64,000 nt of DNA, taken from assembly GCF_006363915.1 (NCBI RefSeq), contig NZ_CP040946.1; one strand, given 5' to 3'. How positions within the stretch are numbered: the first letter of the stretch is position 1; each line of letters opens with the position of its first letter. This DNA comes from Methylophilus medardensis. Its GTDB lineage: Bacteria > Pseudomonadota > Gammaproteobacteria > Burkholderiales > Methylophilaceae. The notes below the pieces were generated by a model that was given only the letters and a program-made list of their open reading frames with translations, made no database searches and was not told the origin of the DNA. The position numbers and the translations under genes are program-made. This document shows positions 54,403 to 63,540 of this stretch, piece after piece.

Positions 54403-55464
54403 TTAGAACTTACCCACGCGCTCTTGTTGAATTAACCAGCGGTTGCCTTCTTTGACTAGATTGAGTGTTTTATTTGAACTAGCATCGAGGCCTGTGGCTT
54501 TATACATTTGACGGAACGTCACTTTGGCTGAATTATCACCGTCCATTTTTACAACGACATTACTTAATTTGACCGTAATCTTATTGGGGCGGCTGACACG
54601 ATCGCGACGGGTAGCTTCCCACTGTTTACGCGTTTCTCCGCCTGGCGTTTTAAAGTCCTTGGCGTAACTATCTAAATATTTATCCACATTTTGCGCCGCC
54701 CAAGCCTCTGCCCAAGCATTGACCGCCTCTTGCACAGCATGCGCCTGCTGGTCACTGCTCGACTTTTGCTCCACCGGCTTGGCTTCAACCACTGCAGGTT
54801 TTTTGCTCTCAACACTCACTGGCGGGGTCACAGCCACTGGTGGCGGAGTCACGGCCGCGGGGGCAGCGGGCGGCGGTGTCACGCTTGGTGTAGGCGCTGG
54901 CGGCACCGTGCTGGTGGCGCGCGCAACACTGCGTTTACCGCCAAACAAATCGGTAATCATGGCCAATTTGCTTTGGGCACGGCTGTTGGAGGTATCCAGT
55001 TTAAGCGCTTTGTCGTAGGCCTCAGAGGCCATGCGCGCATAAATATCCCCCAAATTTTCATGCGCAGTGGCATAGCTTGGGTGCGTTTTGATCGCTGACT
55101 CTAACGCTTTTCGGGCCTTGTCGTACTGTCCTTGGTCGGCATACAAAACGGCTAAATTGTTATAGGGCTCGGGCAAATTAGGATATTTTTCAGTCAATTC
55201 GGTAAAGGACTTAATCGCATCATCGCGCTTACCCAGCTCTACTAAAATCACGCCGCGCATGAACATGGCTTCGGCATTTTTAGGATTCGAAGACAAATAA
55301 CTGTTCACGCGCTCAAGCGCTGCGGCTTGATTGCCTTGTTCAGATAACTGATTAATTTCCCGCAATTCGACATTGGTCTGTCCGGCCAATGCTGGGTAGG
55401 GTAAAGTGGCTTGGCTTAAAAGCAGGCCCAAAACCAGTAAAGATTTTTTGAATGTTGCGTTCAT
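54403..55464 (-). CDS. Periplasmic TPR protein with NTF2-like tail
   Basis: 353 residues: signal peptide (to about 27), four TPR units (QGNQAAALERVNSYLSSNP, GKRDDAIKSFTELTEKYP, GQYDKARKALESAIKTHP, YDKALKLDTSNSRAQ) at about 35-175, a Pro/Ala/Val-rich linker (about 185-235), then a C-terminal domain beginning AVNAWAEAWAAQNVDKYLDSY, similar in form to the end of the transpeptidase. Likely a scaffold or binding protein in envelope maintenance. Confidence 0.82.
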   Translation of the reverse strand: MNATFKKSLLVLGLLLSQATLPYPALAGQTNVELREINQLSEQGNQAAALERVNSYLSSNPKNAEAMFMRGVILVELGKRDDAIKSFTELTEKYPNLPEPYNNLAVLYADQGQYDKARKALESAIKTHPSYATAHENLGDIYARMASEAYDKALKLDTSNSRAQSKLAMITDLFGGKRSVARATSTVPPAPTPSVTPPPAAPAAVTPPPVAVTPPVSVESKKPAVVEAKPVEQKSSSDQQAHAVQEAVNAWAEAWAAQNVDKYLDSYAKDFKTPGGETRKQWEATRRDRVSRPNKITVKLSNVVVKMDGDNSAKVTFRQMYKATGLDASSNKTLNLVKEGNRWLIQQERVGKF

Positions 55465-55721
55465 GAGTTTGTTACCTGAGCAATCGTTGATTTTTGGCAG
55501 TATGTTATACTTGAATTGTACAAGAGACAGTGCGCGTTTAGGTGATTATTACGTTGTAATACGGCATCCATTTGTGTGCTGCTTGGTGTGCCTGACGACA
55601 GATTCTCGTCCAGTCATGCCTCACCAATCCCTAACGCAAGCCTCACATTTTTAACACAAATAAACCATAAAACACGCTTGCTAATTTTATCACGCATTAA
55701 TTCTTTTTACATTTCGTTCGC

Positions 55722-57080
55722 ATGTTAAAACTATACAACACCCTCTCTCGTCGCAAACAAGACTTTCAGCCAATCACCGAAAAAACAGTCAACTTATATG
55801 TTTGTGGCATGACCGTGTATGACTTTTGCCATTTAGGCCATGCACGCGTGATGGTGGTGTTTGACATGGTGGCGCGATGGTTTCGTGCCAGTGGTTATAC
55901 GGTGCGGTATGTGCGTAATATCACCGATATTGACGACAAAATCATCAAACGCGCCAACGAAAACAACGAGAGCATCCAAAATCTGACGCAACGCTTCATT
56001 ACTGCAATGGACGAAGACTCCGCAAAACTCGGCATCTTACGGCCAGACCTTGAGCCACGGGCAACTGAACATGTGCAAGGGATGCTGGACATGATCACGC
56101 AGCTGATAGACAAAGGTTTTGCCTACCAAGCCAGCAATGGCGATGTATTTTACAAAGTGCGGCAGTTTAATGATTACGGCAAACTCTCTGGCAAAACCTT
56201 GGATGACTTGCGGGCTGGTGAGCGCGTGGATATCGATGGACACAAACTTGACCCGCTGGACTTTGTGCTGTGGAAATCCGCAAAACCCGGCGAACCCTAC
56301 TGGGCTTCGCCTTGGGGCAACGGTCGACCGGGCTGGCACATTGAGTGTTCAGTGATGAGTGCAGCCCATCTCGGCGCGCACTTTGATATTCACGGTGGCG
56401 GTCAAGATTTGCAGTTCCCGCACCACGAAAATGAAATTGCGCAATCAGAGGCGGTGCATGGTTGCACCATGGCTAACTACTGGATGCATAACGGTTTCAT
56501 CCGCGTAGATGACGAAAAAATGTCCAAATCGCTGGGCAATTTTTTTACCATTCGTGAAGTACTTGAAACCTACGACCCTGAAGTGTTGCGATTTTTTATT
56601 TTGCGCGCGCACTACCGCAGCCCACTCAACTACTCAGATAGCCATTTAGAGGATGCCAAGGCCTCACTCACTCGCTTATACACCGCGTTGCGTGGCGTTG
56701 AAATCGCCGAGGGCAGCGTGGATTGGGATCACCCACAAGCGGCCAAATTCAAGCAGGCGATGGATGACGACTTTAACACCCCAGAAGCCATTGCTGTCCT
56801 GTTTGAGCTTGCAAACGAATTAAACAAAGACAAATCAGGCAGTACCGGCGCATTGCTCAAACACTTAGCCGCCGTGATCGGTTTATTGCAGCGCGACCCA
56901 GAGCAATTTATGCAAGGGGAAGCCAGCAGCGCCCTGGATATCGAGGGCCTGATCGCAGCGCGTATTGCCGCGAAATCTGCCAAGAATTATGCCGAAGCTG
57001 ATCGCATTCGTGCTGCCTTAGCGCAAGCGGGCATTATCCTCGAAGATACCCCACAAGGGACGACTTGGCGTCGTGCTTGA
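55722..57080 (+). CDS. cysS: Cysteinyl-tRNA synthetase
   Basis: Charges tRNA-Cys. 452 residues. HIGH motif as CHLGHARV (near 36-43), Zn ligand Cys in VNLYVCGMTVYDFC, WHIECSVMSAAHLG and KMSKS box EKMSKSLGNFF (about 265). No clear ribosome site before the ATG at 55722; preceded by 257 bp without gene that hold the divergent promoters of the TPR gene and cysS. Confidence 0.98.
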   Translation: MLKLYNTLSRRKQDFQPITEKTVNLYVCGMTVYDFCHLGHARVMVVFDMVARWFRASGYTVRYVRNITDIDDKIIKRANENNESIQNLTQRFITAMDEDSAKLGILRPDLEPRATEHVQGMLDMITQLIDKGFAYQASNGDVFYKVRQFNDYGKLSGKTLDDLRAGERVDIDGHKLDPLDFVLWKSAKPGEPYWASPWGNGRPGWHIECSVMSAAHLGAHFDIHGGGQDLQFPHHENEIAQSEAVHGCTMANYWMHNGFIRVDDEKMSKSLGNFFTIREVLETYDPEVLRFFILRAHYRSPLNYSDSHLEDAKASLTRLYTALRGVEIAEGSVDWDHPQAAKFKQAMDDDFNTPEAIAVLFELANELNKDKSGSTGALLKHLAAVIGLLQRDPEQFMQGEASSALDIEGLIAARIAAKSAKNYAEADRIRAALAQAGIILEDTPQGTTWRRA

Positions 57081-57124
57081 TTGATCCCTAAAAATGATTC
57101 TTTTGAACCTCTGAAGGAAAACGA

Positions 57125-58351
57125 ATGCCCGTCAAACTTTCTGCTCCTGCTGCTAGCGCCCTGTTGCCCGTCAAAGGGGTACAACTAGGCTTTGCCCAAG
57201 CACATATTCGCAAACCAAACCGTAAAGATGTGCTGGTCATCACCGTGCCGGAAAACAGCAGCGTGTCTGGCGTGTTTACACTTAATCGCTTCTGTGCGGC
57301 GCCCGTGACCGTGTGTAAAGCACATCTAAAGCAACAGCAAGGCATCCGCGCATTGCTGGTGAACACGGGCTGCGCCAACGCGGGCACTGGCCAACAAGGC
57401 TTAGACGACGCGCTCGCCACCTGCATCGGGGTCGCGCAAGCGCTTAATATCAGCCCCGAGCAAGTGCTGCCGTTTTCGACCGGGGTGATCCTTGAGTCGT
57501 TGCCGATGGACAGATTGTTGGCAGGCATTGCACCAGCGGTGGCTAATTTGAAAGAAGATAATTGGCTAAACGCAGCCGAGGCGATCATGACGACGGACAT
57601 CGTCGCCAAAGGCACTTCACGCCAGCTGACCATCGATGGCCAATCCGTGACCATCACAGGCATCAGCAAGGGCTCTGGCATGATTCACCCGAACATGGCC
57701 ACCATGTTGGGCTACATCGCGACTGACGCCGCCATTAGCCAAGCGGCACTGGATCGCATCATCCAGCACGCAGTCAACAAGTCATTTAACTGCATCACGG
57801 TGGATGGCGACACCAGCACCAATGACAGCCTGATTTTGATGGCGACAGGTCAAGCTGGCAATGCCGTGATAGAGGAAGACAGCGCCGAATTTGTCCGCCT
57901 TCAGGAAGCGTTGACGGCGGTTGCGGTCGAGCTGGCGCAAGCGATTGTGCGCGATGGCGAAGGCGCCACCAAATTCATGACGATTCAGGTTGAAGCTGGG
58001 CAAAGTGAAGAAGAATGTCGCAAAGTCGCCTATGCGATTGCGCACTCGCCGCTGATTAAAACGGCATTTTTTGCCTCAGACCCAAATCTCGGGCGCATTC
58101 TGGCGGCGATTGGCTATGCGGGCATTGAAGACTTAAACGTCAACACCATGCAATTATACTTGGGTGACGTGCTGGTGGCTGAAAAAGGCGGCCGTGCCGC
58201 GAGCTACCTTGAAGCTCAAGGTGCCGCAGTGATGCAAGAAAGTGACATTCTGGTACGTGTCGTACTGAATCGAGGGGCTGCCAATGCGACGGTATGGACC
58301 TGTGATTTCTCTTATGATTATGTGAAAATTAACGCAGATTACCGCTCGTAA
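57125..58351 (+). CDS. argJ: Bifunctional glutamate N-acetyltransferase / ornithine acetyltransferase
   Basis: Arginine biosynthesis; recycles the acetyl group. 408 residues. The autocleavage site lies in KGSGMIHPNMATMLGYIATDA (Thr nucleophile after Ala), with VNTGCANAGTG, STGVILESLPM and ITVDGDTSTNDS as further motifs. AGGAAAACG upstream is a reasonable ribosome site. Complete, ended by the 58392 terminator. Confidence 0.97.
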   Translation: MPVKLSAPAASALLPVKGVQLGFAQAHIRKPNRKDVLVITVPENSSVSGVFTLNRFCAAPVTVCKAHLKQQQGIRALLVNTGCANAGTGQQGLDDALATCIGVAQALNISPEQVLPFSTGVILESLPMDRLLAGIAPAVANLKEDNWLNAAEAIMTTDIVAKGTSRQLTIDGQSVTITGISKGSGMIHPNMATMLGYIATDAAISQAALDRIIQHAVNKSFNCITVDGDTSTNDSLILMATGQAGNAVIEEDSAEFVRLQEALTAVAVELAQAIVRDGEGATKFMTIQVEAGQSEEECRKVAYAIAHSPLIKTAFFASDPNLGRILAAIGYAGIEDLNVNTMQLYLGDVLVAEKGGRAASYLEAQGAAVMQESDILVRVVLNRGAANATVWTCDFSYDYVKINADYRS

Positions 58352-58391
58352 GCGCTGCGCCTAGGCTTGCATTTGCACCTGCGTGTATCTT

Positions 58392-58431
58392 AAAAGCCAC
58401 GTCAACTTTCGCAGGTTGCCGTGGCTTTTTT
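58392..58431 (+). terminator. Terminator of argJ
   Basis: AAAAGCCACG-T-CAAC with GTTG-C-CGTGGCTTTT and a run of Ts. Also suits the convergent arfB gene on the other strand. Confidence 0.9.
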
Positions 58432-58471
58432 ATTGCCAAGCAGGTTGAATAAATGCGTCAACAACCGTTAT

Positions 58472-58873
58472 TTAAAGATCCTCTACCACCTTGCCGCGCC
58501 CCTGTTTGACTGCGCCGCGTTGCATCTTTCCAGCCACTCTGCGTTTTTTAGAGGCCAACGTTGGCCTGGTGGCATAACGCACCGCATGCACATGGCTTGC
58601 CGCATGCACAGTCTCATGTAAACGTGCAACGGCATCACGCTTATTCGCCTCTTGCGTGCGATATTGCTGCGCCTTAATCACCAACACCCCTTCTGCAGTG
58701 ATGCGTTGATCTCTGCTTTGTAACAAGCGCGCCTTGATCACTGCACTCAAGCTGGAAGCTTGAATATCAAAGCGAAGATGAATGGCAGACGAGACTTTAT
58801 TGACGTTTTGGCCGCCCGCCCCTTGCGCGCGAATGGCAGTCAGGGTGTATTCGTGCGACGGAATAGCTTGCAT
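58472..58873 (-). CDS. arfB: Peptidyl-tRNA hydrolase ArfB (ribosome rescue)
   Basis: Frees stalled ribosomes without a stop codon. 133 residues: GGQ loop AQGAGGQNVNKVSSAIHLRFD at the N-terminus and a basic C-terminal tail (RPTLASKKRRVAGK, KQGRGK) that enters the mRNA channel. No release-factor stop-recognition domain, which separates it from RF1/RF2. Two bases after the helicase gene stop. Confidence 0.95.
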   Translation of the reverse strand: MQAIPSHEYTLTAIRAQGAGGQNVNKVSSAIHLRFDIQASSLSAVIKARLLQSRDQRITAEGVLVIKAQQYRTQEANKRDAVARLHETVHAASHVHAVRYATRPTLASKKRRVAGKMQRGAVKQGRGKVVEDL

Positions 58874-58875
58874 GG

Positions 58876-60822
58876 CTAAGCAACGCTATTAATGAGCGCA
58901 AAAAAGTCTTCGACTTCTTGCTGTACGCGCGTGCGCCTAAACGGCGGCAAACTTTGCCAGATGCGCCGGCCGTAGGGTTTTTCTACCAAGCGTGGATCGC
59001 AAATCATCAGCACGCCCAGATCCTGCTCATCCCGAATTAACCTGCCAGCCCCTTGCTTGAGCGTGATGACCGCATAAGGCAGTTGATATTCCATAAAAGC
59101 ATTCTTGCCTTCGGCATTCATTTTTTCGATTCTGGCCGAGAGTACCGGGTCGTCTGGCGGTGCAAATGGCAGTTTGTCGATAATTACACACGACAAGGCC
59201 TCACCGCGCACATCCACGCCCTCCCAAAAGCTTTGCGAGCCGACCAATACAGCGTTGCCATGGGCACGAAAGCGATCCAGCAACTCAGTGCGGTTACTCT
59301 CGCCTTGCATGAGCAATGGATAATCTAAGCCTTGCGTTTCGAAAGCTTGCTTGAGTAGCGCATGCACTTCACGCATGGCCTTTAACGAGGTACACAACAC
59401 AAAGGCACGGCCTCGGCTGGCTTGCAACACGGGCAAGCTCATGGCTGCGACTGCTGCGGTGTAGGCGATGCTGTTGGGTTCAGGCATGCCAGTGGGCACA
59501 TACAACAACGCCTGCTGGCCATAATCAAAAGGACTTTGCCAATGCTTGGTCTGCGCCGCCAGCAAGCCCATTTGGCCTTGATAATGGCTAAAATCACTTT
59601 TTACAGCCAACGTGGCAGACGTGAAAATCCAAGCGCGCGGCTGCGCATTGAGTTGCTTGCCAAACCCATCGGCGACACTCAGTGGTGTCGCATGCAATTG
59701 CACACTTTGGCTAAACACCTCTACCCAGCGGACCAGATTGGCATGATTTCCTTTTAACCATGCCTCCAGCAAAGCCAGTAGCGCTTCGCCGCGCTGCCAA
59801 CATTTCTCCAACAGGGGATCACGTCCGGCTTGCGTTTCAAGCACAGCGGTCAGCGCAGCCAATGATTGCAGCAAACTTTGATACGCTTCATCAAATTTTT
59901 TTAACGTCTGTGCTTTTTGCACGGGCATGCGCGCGCCCTCAAACTGGAACACCAGCCTGAAATCGCGGCAGGCTTTTTCTAGCGGCGGCACCGCCTCACT
60001 GAGCGCTACGCAGTCTTTGGCCAGGGTGAGATAAGCCATTTGACTATCACGCGCTAAATCCATTAATTGCGAAGTTGAAATATCCTCGCCAAAAAACAAG
60101 CCCGCCACTTCTGGCAGTTGATGTGCCTCATCAAAGACCACGGTATTGGCACTGGGCAACAACTCAGCAACGCCTTCGTCCCGCAGCATCACATCGGCAA
60201 AAAACAAATGGTGGTTCACCACCACGACGTCAGCAGCTAAGGCTTGCTTGCGCGCCTCCATCACAAAACATTGTTTGTAAAACTGACAATCCTGGCCGAC
60301 ACAATTGTCGCGGGTGGAGGTGACTTGCTGCCACACCGTAGCTTGTTCGGGCACCTCAACCAACTCAGCTTTATCACCGCTGGTGCTATGTTCGGCAAAG
60401 CTCTGCAACAAGGGGATATATTGCGCGTCCTCCCGCGATTGAAAACGGCCCTCTTGACTCGCTCGTTGCAGGTGGTAATGGCAAATGTAATTGGCGCGGC
60501 CTTTGAGCATCGCGACGGTGACAGGCACTTTGAGGGCTTCGCGCACGGCAGGCAGGTCGCGTTGATACAACTGATCTTGCAAGGTTTTGGTGCCAGTTGA
60601 AATAATGACTTTGCCGCCCGACAGCAACGCTGGCACCAGATAAGCATAAGTTTTGCCTGTGCCTGTGCCCGCTTCCGCCACCAATTGCTGTTGTTGCTCG
60701 ATCGCTTCGGCAATGGCCTGTGCCATCTCTTGTTGCTGGGGACGGCTGCGAAAATCAGGCATCGCCTGGGCCAAAGACCCGTGCTCTGAAAACGCGGCAC
60801 TGACTTGTTGCTGTAAAGACAT
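58876..60822 (-). CDS. ATP-dependent DNA helicase, DinG/YoaA family
   Basis: An XPD-like 5'-3' helicase. 648 residues: Walker A EAGTGTGKTYAYL (about 50-62), four Fe-S Cys (ICHYH ... DNCVGQDCQFYKQCF), DEAH box VVFDEAHQLPE, and the C-terminal motifs VGSQSFWEGVDVRGE and QGAGRLIRDEQD. The short length and sequence suit YoaA rather than DinG, though this split is weak. Confidence 0.93.
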   Translation of the reverse strand: MSLQQQVSAAFSEHGSLAQAMPDFRSRPQQQEMAQAIAEAIEQQQQLVAEAGTGTGKTYAYLVPALLSGGKVIISTGTKTLQDQLYQRDLPAVREALKVPVTVAMLKGRANYICHYHLQRASQEGRFQSREDAQYIPLLQSFAEHSTSGDKAELVEVPEQATVWQQVTSTRDNCVGQDCQFYKQCFVMEARKQALAADVVVVNHHLFFADVMLRDEGVAELLPSANTVVFDEAHQLPEVAGLFFGEDISTSQLMDLARDSQMAYLTLAKDCVALSEAVPPLEKACRDFRLVFQFEGARMPVQKAQTLKKFDEAYQSLLQSLAALTAVLETQAGRDPLLEKCWQRGEALLALLEAWLKGNHANLVRWVEVFSQSVQLHATPLSVADGFGKQLNAQPRAWIFTSATLAVKSDFSHYQGQMGLLAAQTKHWQSPFDYGQQALLYVPTGMPEPNSIAYTAAVAAMSLPVLQASRGRAFVLCTSLKAMREVHALLKQAFETQGLDYPLLMQGESNRTELLDRFRAHGNAVLVGSQSFWEGVDVRGEALSCVIIDKLPFAPPDDPVLSARIEKMNAEGKNAFMEYQLPYAVITLKQGAGRLIRDEQDLGVLMICDPRLVEKPYGRRIWQSLPPFRRTRVQQEVEDFFALINSVA

Positions 60823-61007
60823 AGTCTAATTATCCCACGAGCTCGGCCAATCTAGACACGCATTTTTGTGAAAATAGCGTCATTCACGCTGACGACTCAG
60901 GCAGAAAAACCCCTAAAAACTTGCGCCGACAGGCAAAGTATGGCAAGGTTTGGCCTGTAGCGATTTCTGTTCCACCTCAAACCCTAAACTTTAAACCCTT
61001 GATTGTG

Positions 61008-61562
61008 ATGAATAAATCATTTATTCGGCTGGCGGCATTATTGGTCAGCGTACTGTTATGCCAATGCAAAAGCGTCGCCGCACCGGGCGATGATAAGCGC
61101 TGGCAAAACGCGTACAACTATTCACAAGAGCAGGTGATTGAAAGCCAAGCTGGCGTGGCGGGCAGCTGGTCAGATAAAGTGGAAGAAATCATGATCCGCG
61201 CGCTGAGTTTGACCGGTGTTGATTACAAATATGGCGGTCGCAGCCCAGAAACTGGCTTTGATTGCAGCGGTTTCGTGCAATATGTGTTTAAACAAGCCGC
61301 GCAAATTTCTTTACCACCCTCCGCGCGCACCATCAGCGAATTGGGCAACGCCGTCAAACGCGAAGAATTACAGCCCGGTGATCTGGTGTTTTTTAATACC
61401 TTAAAATCCGCCTTCTCGCATGTGGGCATTTACGTCGGCAATAATCAGTTTATTCATGCCCCCCGCGCCGGTGCTAAAGTGCGCGTCGAAAACATGGACG
61501 AGCGCTACTGGAGCGCTCGCTACAATGGCGCCAAACGACTAGAAGTTGAAGCCTCTAAATAA
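61008..61562 (+). CDS. NlpC/P60-family peptidoglycan hydrolase
   Basis: 184 residues from ATG 61008. Signal sequence with Cys18/Cys20 (possible lipoprotein, though LCQC is not a standard lipobox). C40 catalytic residues Cys86 (DCSGFVQYVF), His138 (SHVGIYVG) and His150 (FIHAPR). Cleaves peptide stems, in the periplasm. Upstream frame to 60921 has no homology. Confidence 0.93.
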   Translation: MNKSFIRLAALLVSVLLCQCKSVAAPGDDKRWQNAYNYSQEQVIESQAGVAGSWSDKVEEIMIRALSLTGVDYKYGGRSPETGFDCSGFVQYVFKQAAQISLPPSARTISELGNAVKREELQPGDLVFFNTLKSAFSHVGIYVGNNQFIHAPRAGAKVRVENMDERYWSARYNGAKRLEVEASK

Positions 61563-61582
61563 GGTGATCTCACCATATAGTG

Positions 61583-61879
61583 TTAATCGCTGTGCCCTTT
61601 GACTGGCGAATCACTGTGCCCCAAAGACCGCGCTGGGTCGATCAAATCGCGGATCAACTGCTTCAACTCTTTCGCCTCGGGAAAACGCCCAGCCGCTTTG
61701 CGTGAAAAAATCAGCTCTCCATCACAGCGCACCTCCAAAATACCGCCAGTTCCGGGCACCAGATTCACAGAGGCCAAATCCGTGTCAAACGTCGTCAATA
61801 ATTCTTGTGCCAGCCAGGCGGCGCGTAATAGCCAACGACACTGTGTACAAAACTCAATTTCTACGATAGGCTTTTGCAT
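61583..61879 (-). CDS. Rdx (SelT/SelW/SelH) family protein
   Basis: 98 residues with VEIEFCTQCRWLLRAAWLAQELL (CxxC where eukaryotic members have CxxU), GTGGILEVRCDGELIFSRK and FPEAKELKQLIRDLIDP. A thioredoxin-like redox fold; substrate unknown. Convergent with the NlpC gene, 20 bp apart. Confidence 0.92.
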   Translation of the reverse strand: MQKPIVEIEFCTQCRWLLRAAWLAQELLTTFDTDLASVNLVPGTGGILEVRCDGELIFSRKAAGRFPEAKELKQLIRDLIDPARSLGHSDSPVKGHSD

Positions 61880-62050
61880 GTTTCACTTTAAATAATATTT
61901 GCGTGAAGAGTATAGTCAATTTTATTGAAATAGCGGAAAATGAACTTAAATGCGTTCTTTCCACTCTCTGCAAACAGGTTGTTTTCGCAGATGCAACTTG
62001 ATTCTTAATAAAGTAATATTCTCCGCTCAATTGATCACACAAGGCATGGT

Positions 62051-63478
62051 ATGCGTTCCAAATTAGAAAAATTCGGCTTGCTTGGTGCAGGCGCGTTCGT
62101 AGGCATCTTGGTCAGTATCAACATCTCTGCCTGGGCAGATAGAACATCCATGTCGCAACTGCCAATTGACGAGTTGCGCGTCTTTGCTGAGGTTTTTGCC
62201 AAAGTTAAGTCCGACTACGTTGAACCAGTGGAAGACAAAAAGCTGATTAACGAAGCCTTGTCAGGTATGTTGCAAGGCTTAGATCCGCATTCCACGTTCA
62301 TGGATGCCGATGCTTACAAAGAGCTGCAAGCCGGTACGCAAGGTGAGTTTGGTGGCTTAGGCATTGAAGTCGCTATGGAAGACGGATTGGTAAAAGTTGT
62401 CACGCCGATTGAAGATAGCCCTGCTTACAAAGCGGGCCTGAAATCTGGTGACCTGATCATGAAGTTAGACGACACACAAGTGCGAGGCCTAACCCTGAAC
62501 GACGCCGTGAAGCGTATGCGCGGCACACCTGATACAAAAATCGTGCTCACAGTGATCCGTAAAGGCGAAGATAAACCTTTGACGTTTACCCTGATGCGCG
62601 CGGTGATCAAATCACAAAGCGTCAAAAACAAATGGATTGAGCAAGGCTACGGCTATGTGCGCATCACGCAGTTCCAAGACCGCACTGGTGAAGATTTAGC
62701 CAAAGCGCTCAAGAGCCTTCAAGTTGAAAACAAAACACCATTGAAGGGTTTAGTGCTTGATTTACGTAACAATCCAGGTGGTTTATTAGATGCAGCGGTT
62801 GGCGTGTCTGCCGCGTTCCTGCCAAAAGATGACTTGGTGGTTTACACCGAGGGTCGCGTGGTGGATTCAAAAATGCGTTTGAACGCAACACCAATGGACT
62901 ATGCACGTCGCGGCAAATCGGACTACTTAAAAGACTTGCCTGAAGAATTCAAGTCTGTGCCAATCGTGGTGCTGATCAACGCAGGCTCTGCCTCCGCATC
63001 TGAGATTGTCGCCGGCGCTCTGCAGGATCACAAACGCGCCACCATCATGGGCATCCAGAGTTTTGGTAAGGGCTCAGTGCAAACGATCTTGCCAATGAAT
63101 AATGGCAGCGCGATTAAACTGACTACGGCCCGTTACTTCACGCCGAATGGTCGTTCTATTCAAGCAAAAGGCATCGTGCCGGACATCACGGTAGATGATG
63201 GCTCAGACCCAAGCCTGAGCTTGCATGAAGCAGACTTGAAGCGCCATTTGTCCAACCCGACCGATGCAAAAGGCAACGCTGACAATAAAGCGGCGGATGA
63301 AGCGAAAGCAAAAGCAGCTGCTGAAAAACTGAAAGAAGAGAAGCATGCTGAAACACGTGGCCCAATTGAGCCTGCCAGCAAAGATGATTTTCAGTTCACG
63401 CAAGCCATGAACTTGTTAAAAGGGTTGCCAGTGCAAAAAACGCAAGAACCCGCCAAAGTAAGTACCGCTAAACCATAA
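62051..63478 (+). CDS. ctpA: Carboxyl-terminal processing protease (S41)
   Basis: 475 residues. An N-terminal signal or membrane segment (GLLGAGAFVGILVSI), a PDZ domain (about 95-175, GEFGGLGIEVAMEDGLVKVVTPIEDSPAYKAG-type) and the protease domain with catalytic Ser in GSASASEIVAGAL and Lys in SFGKGSVQT. C-terminal Lys/Glu/Ala-rich tail. Cuts periplasmic proteins from the C-terminus, including lytic enzymes in other species. A hairpin follows. Confidence 0.96.
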   Translation: MRSKLEKFGLLGAGAFVGILVSINISAWADRTSMSQLPIDELRVFAEVFAKVKSDYVEPVEDKKLINEALSGMLQGLDPHSTFMDADAYKELQAGTQGEFGGLGIEVAMEDGLVKVVTPIEDSPAYKAGLKSGDLIMKLDDTQVRGLTLNDAVKRMRGTPDTKIVLTVIRKGEDKPLTFTLMRAVIKSQSVKNKWIEQGYGYVRITQFQDRTGEDLAKALKSLQVENKTPLKGLVLDLRNNPGGLLDAAVGVSAAFLPKDDLVVYTEGRVVDSKMRLNATPMDYARRGKSDYLKDLPEEFKSVPIVVLINAGSASASEIVAGALQDHKRATIMGIQSFGKGSVQTILPMNNGSAIKLTTARYFTPNGRSIQAKGIVPDITVDDGSDPSLSLHEADLKRHLSNPTDAKGNADNKAADEAKAKAAAEKLKEEKHAETRGPIEPASKDDFQFTQAMNLLKGLPVQKTQEPAKVSTAKP

Positions 63479-63486
63479 AGGCTTAA

Positions 63487-63518
63487 CCTGCTTGCCGGCA
63501 AAAGGCTGGGCAAGCAGG
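63487..63518 (+). terminator. Hairpin between ctpA and coq7
   Basis: CCTGCTTGCC pairs with GGCAAGCAGG across a 12-base loop, 9 bp after the ctpA stop. There is no T-run, so partial read-through into coq7 is likely. Confidence 0.5.
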
Positions 63519-63540
63519 TGTTACTTACCCGGAGCGAAGC

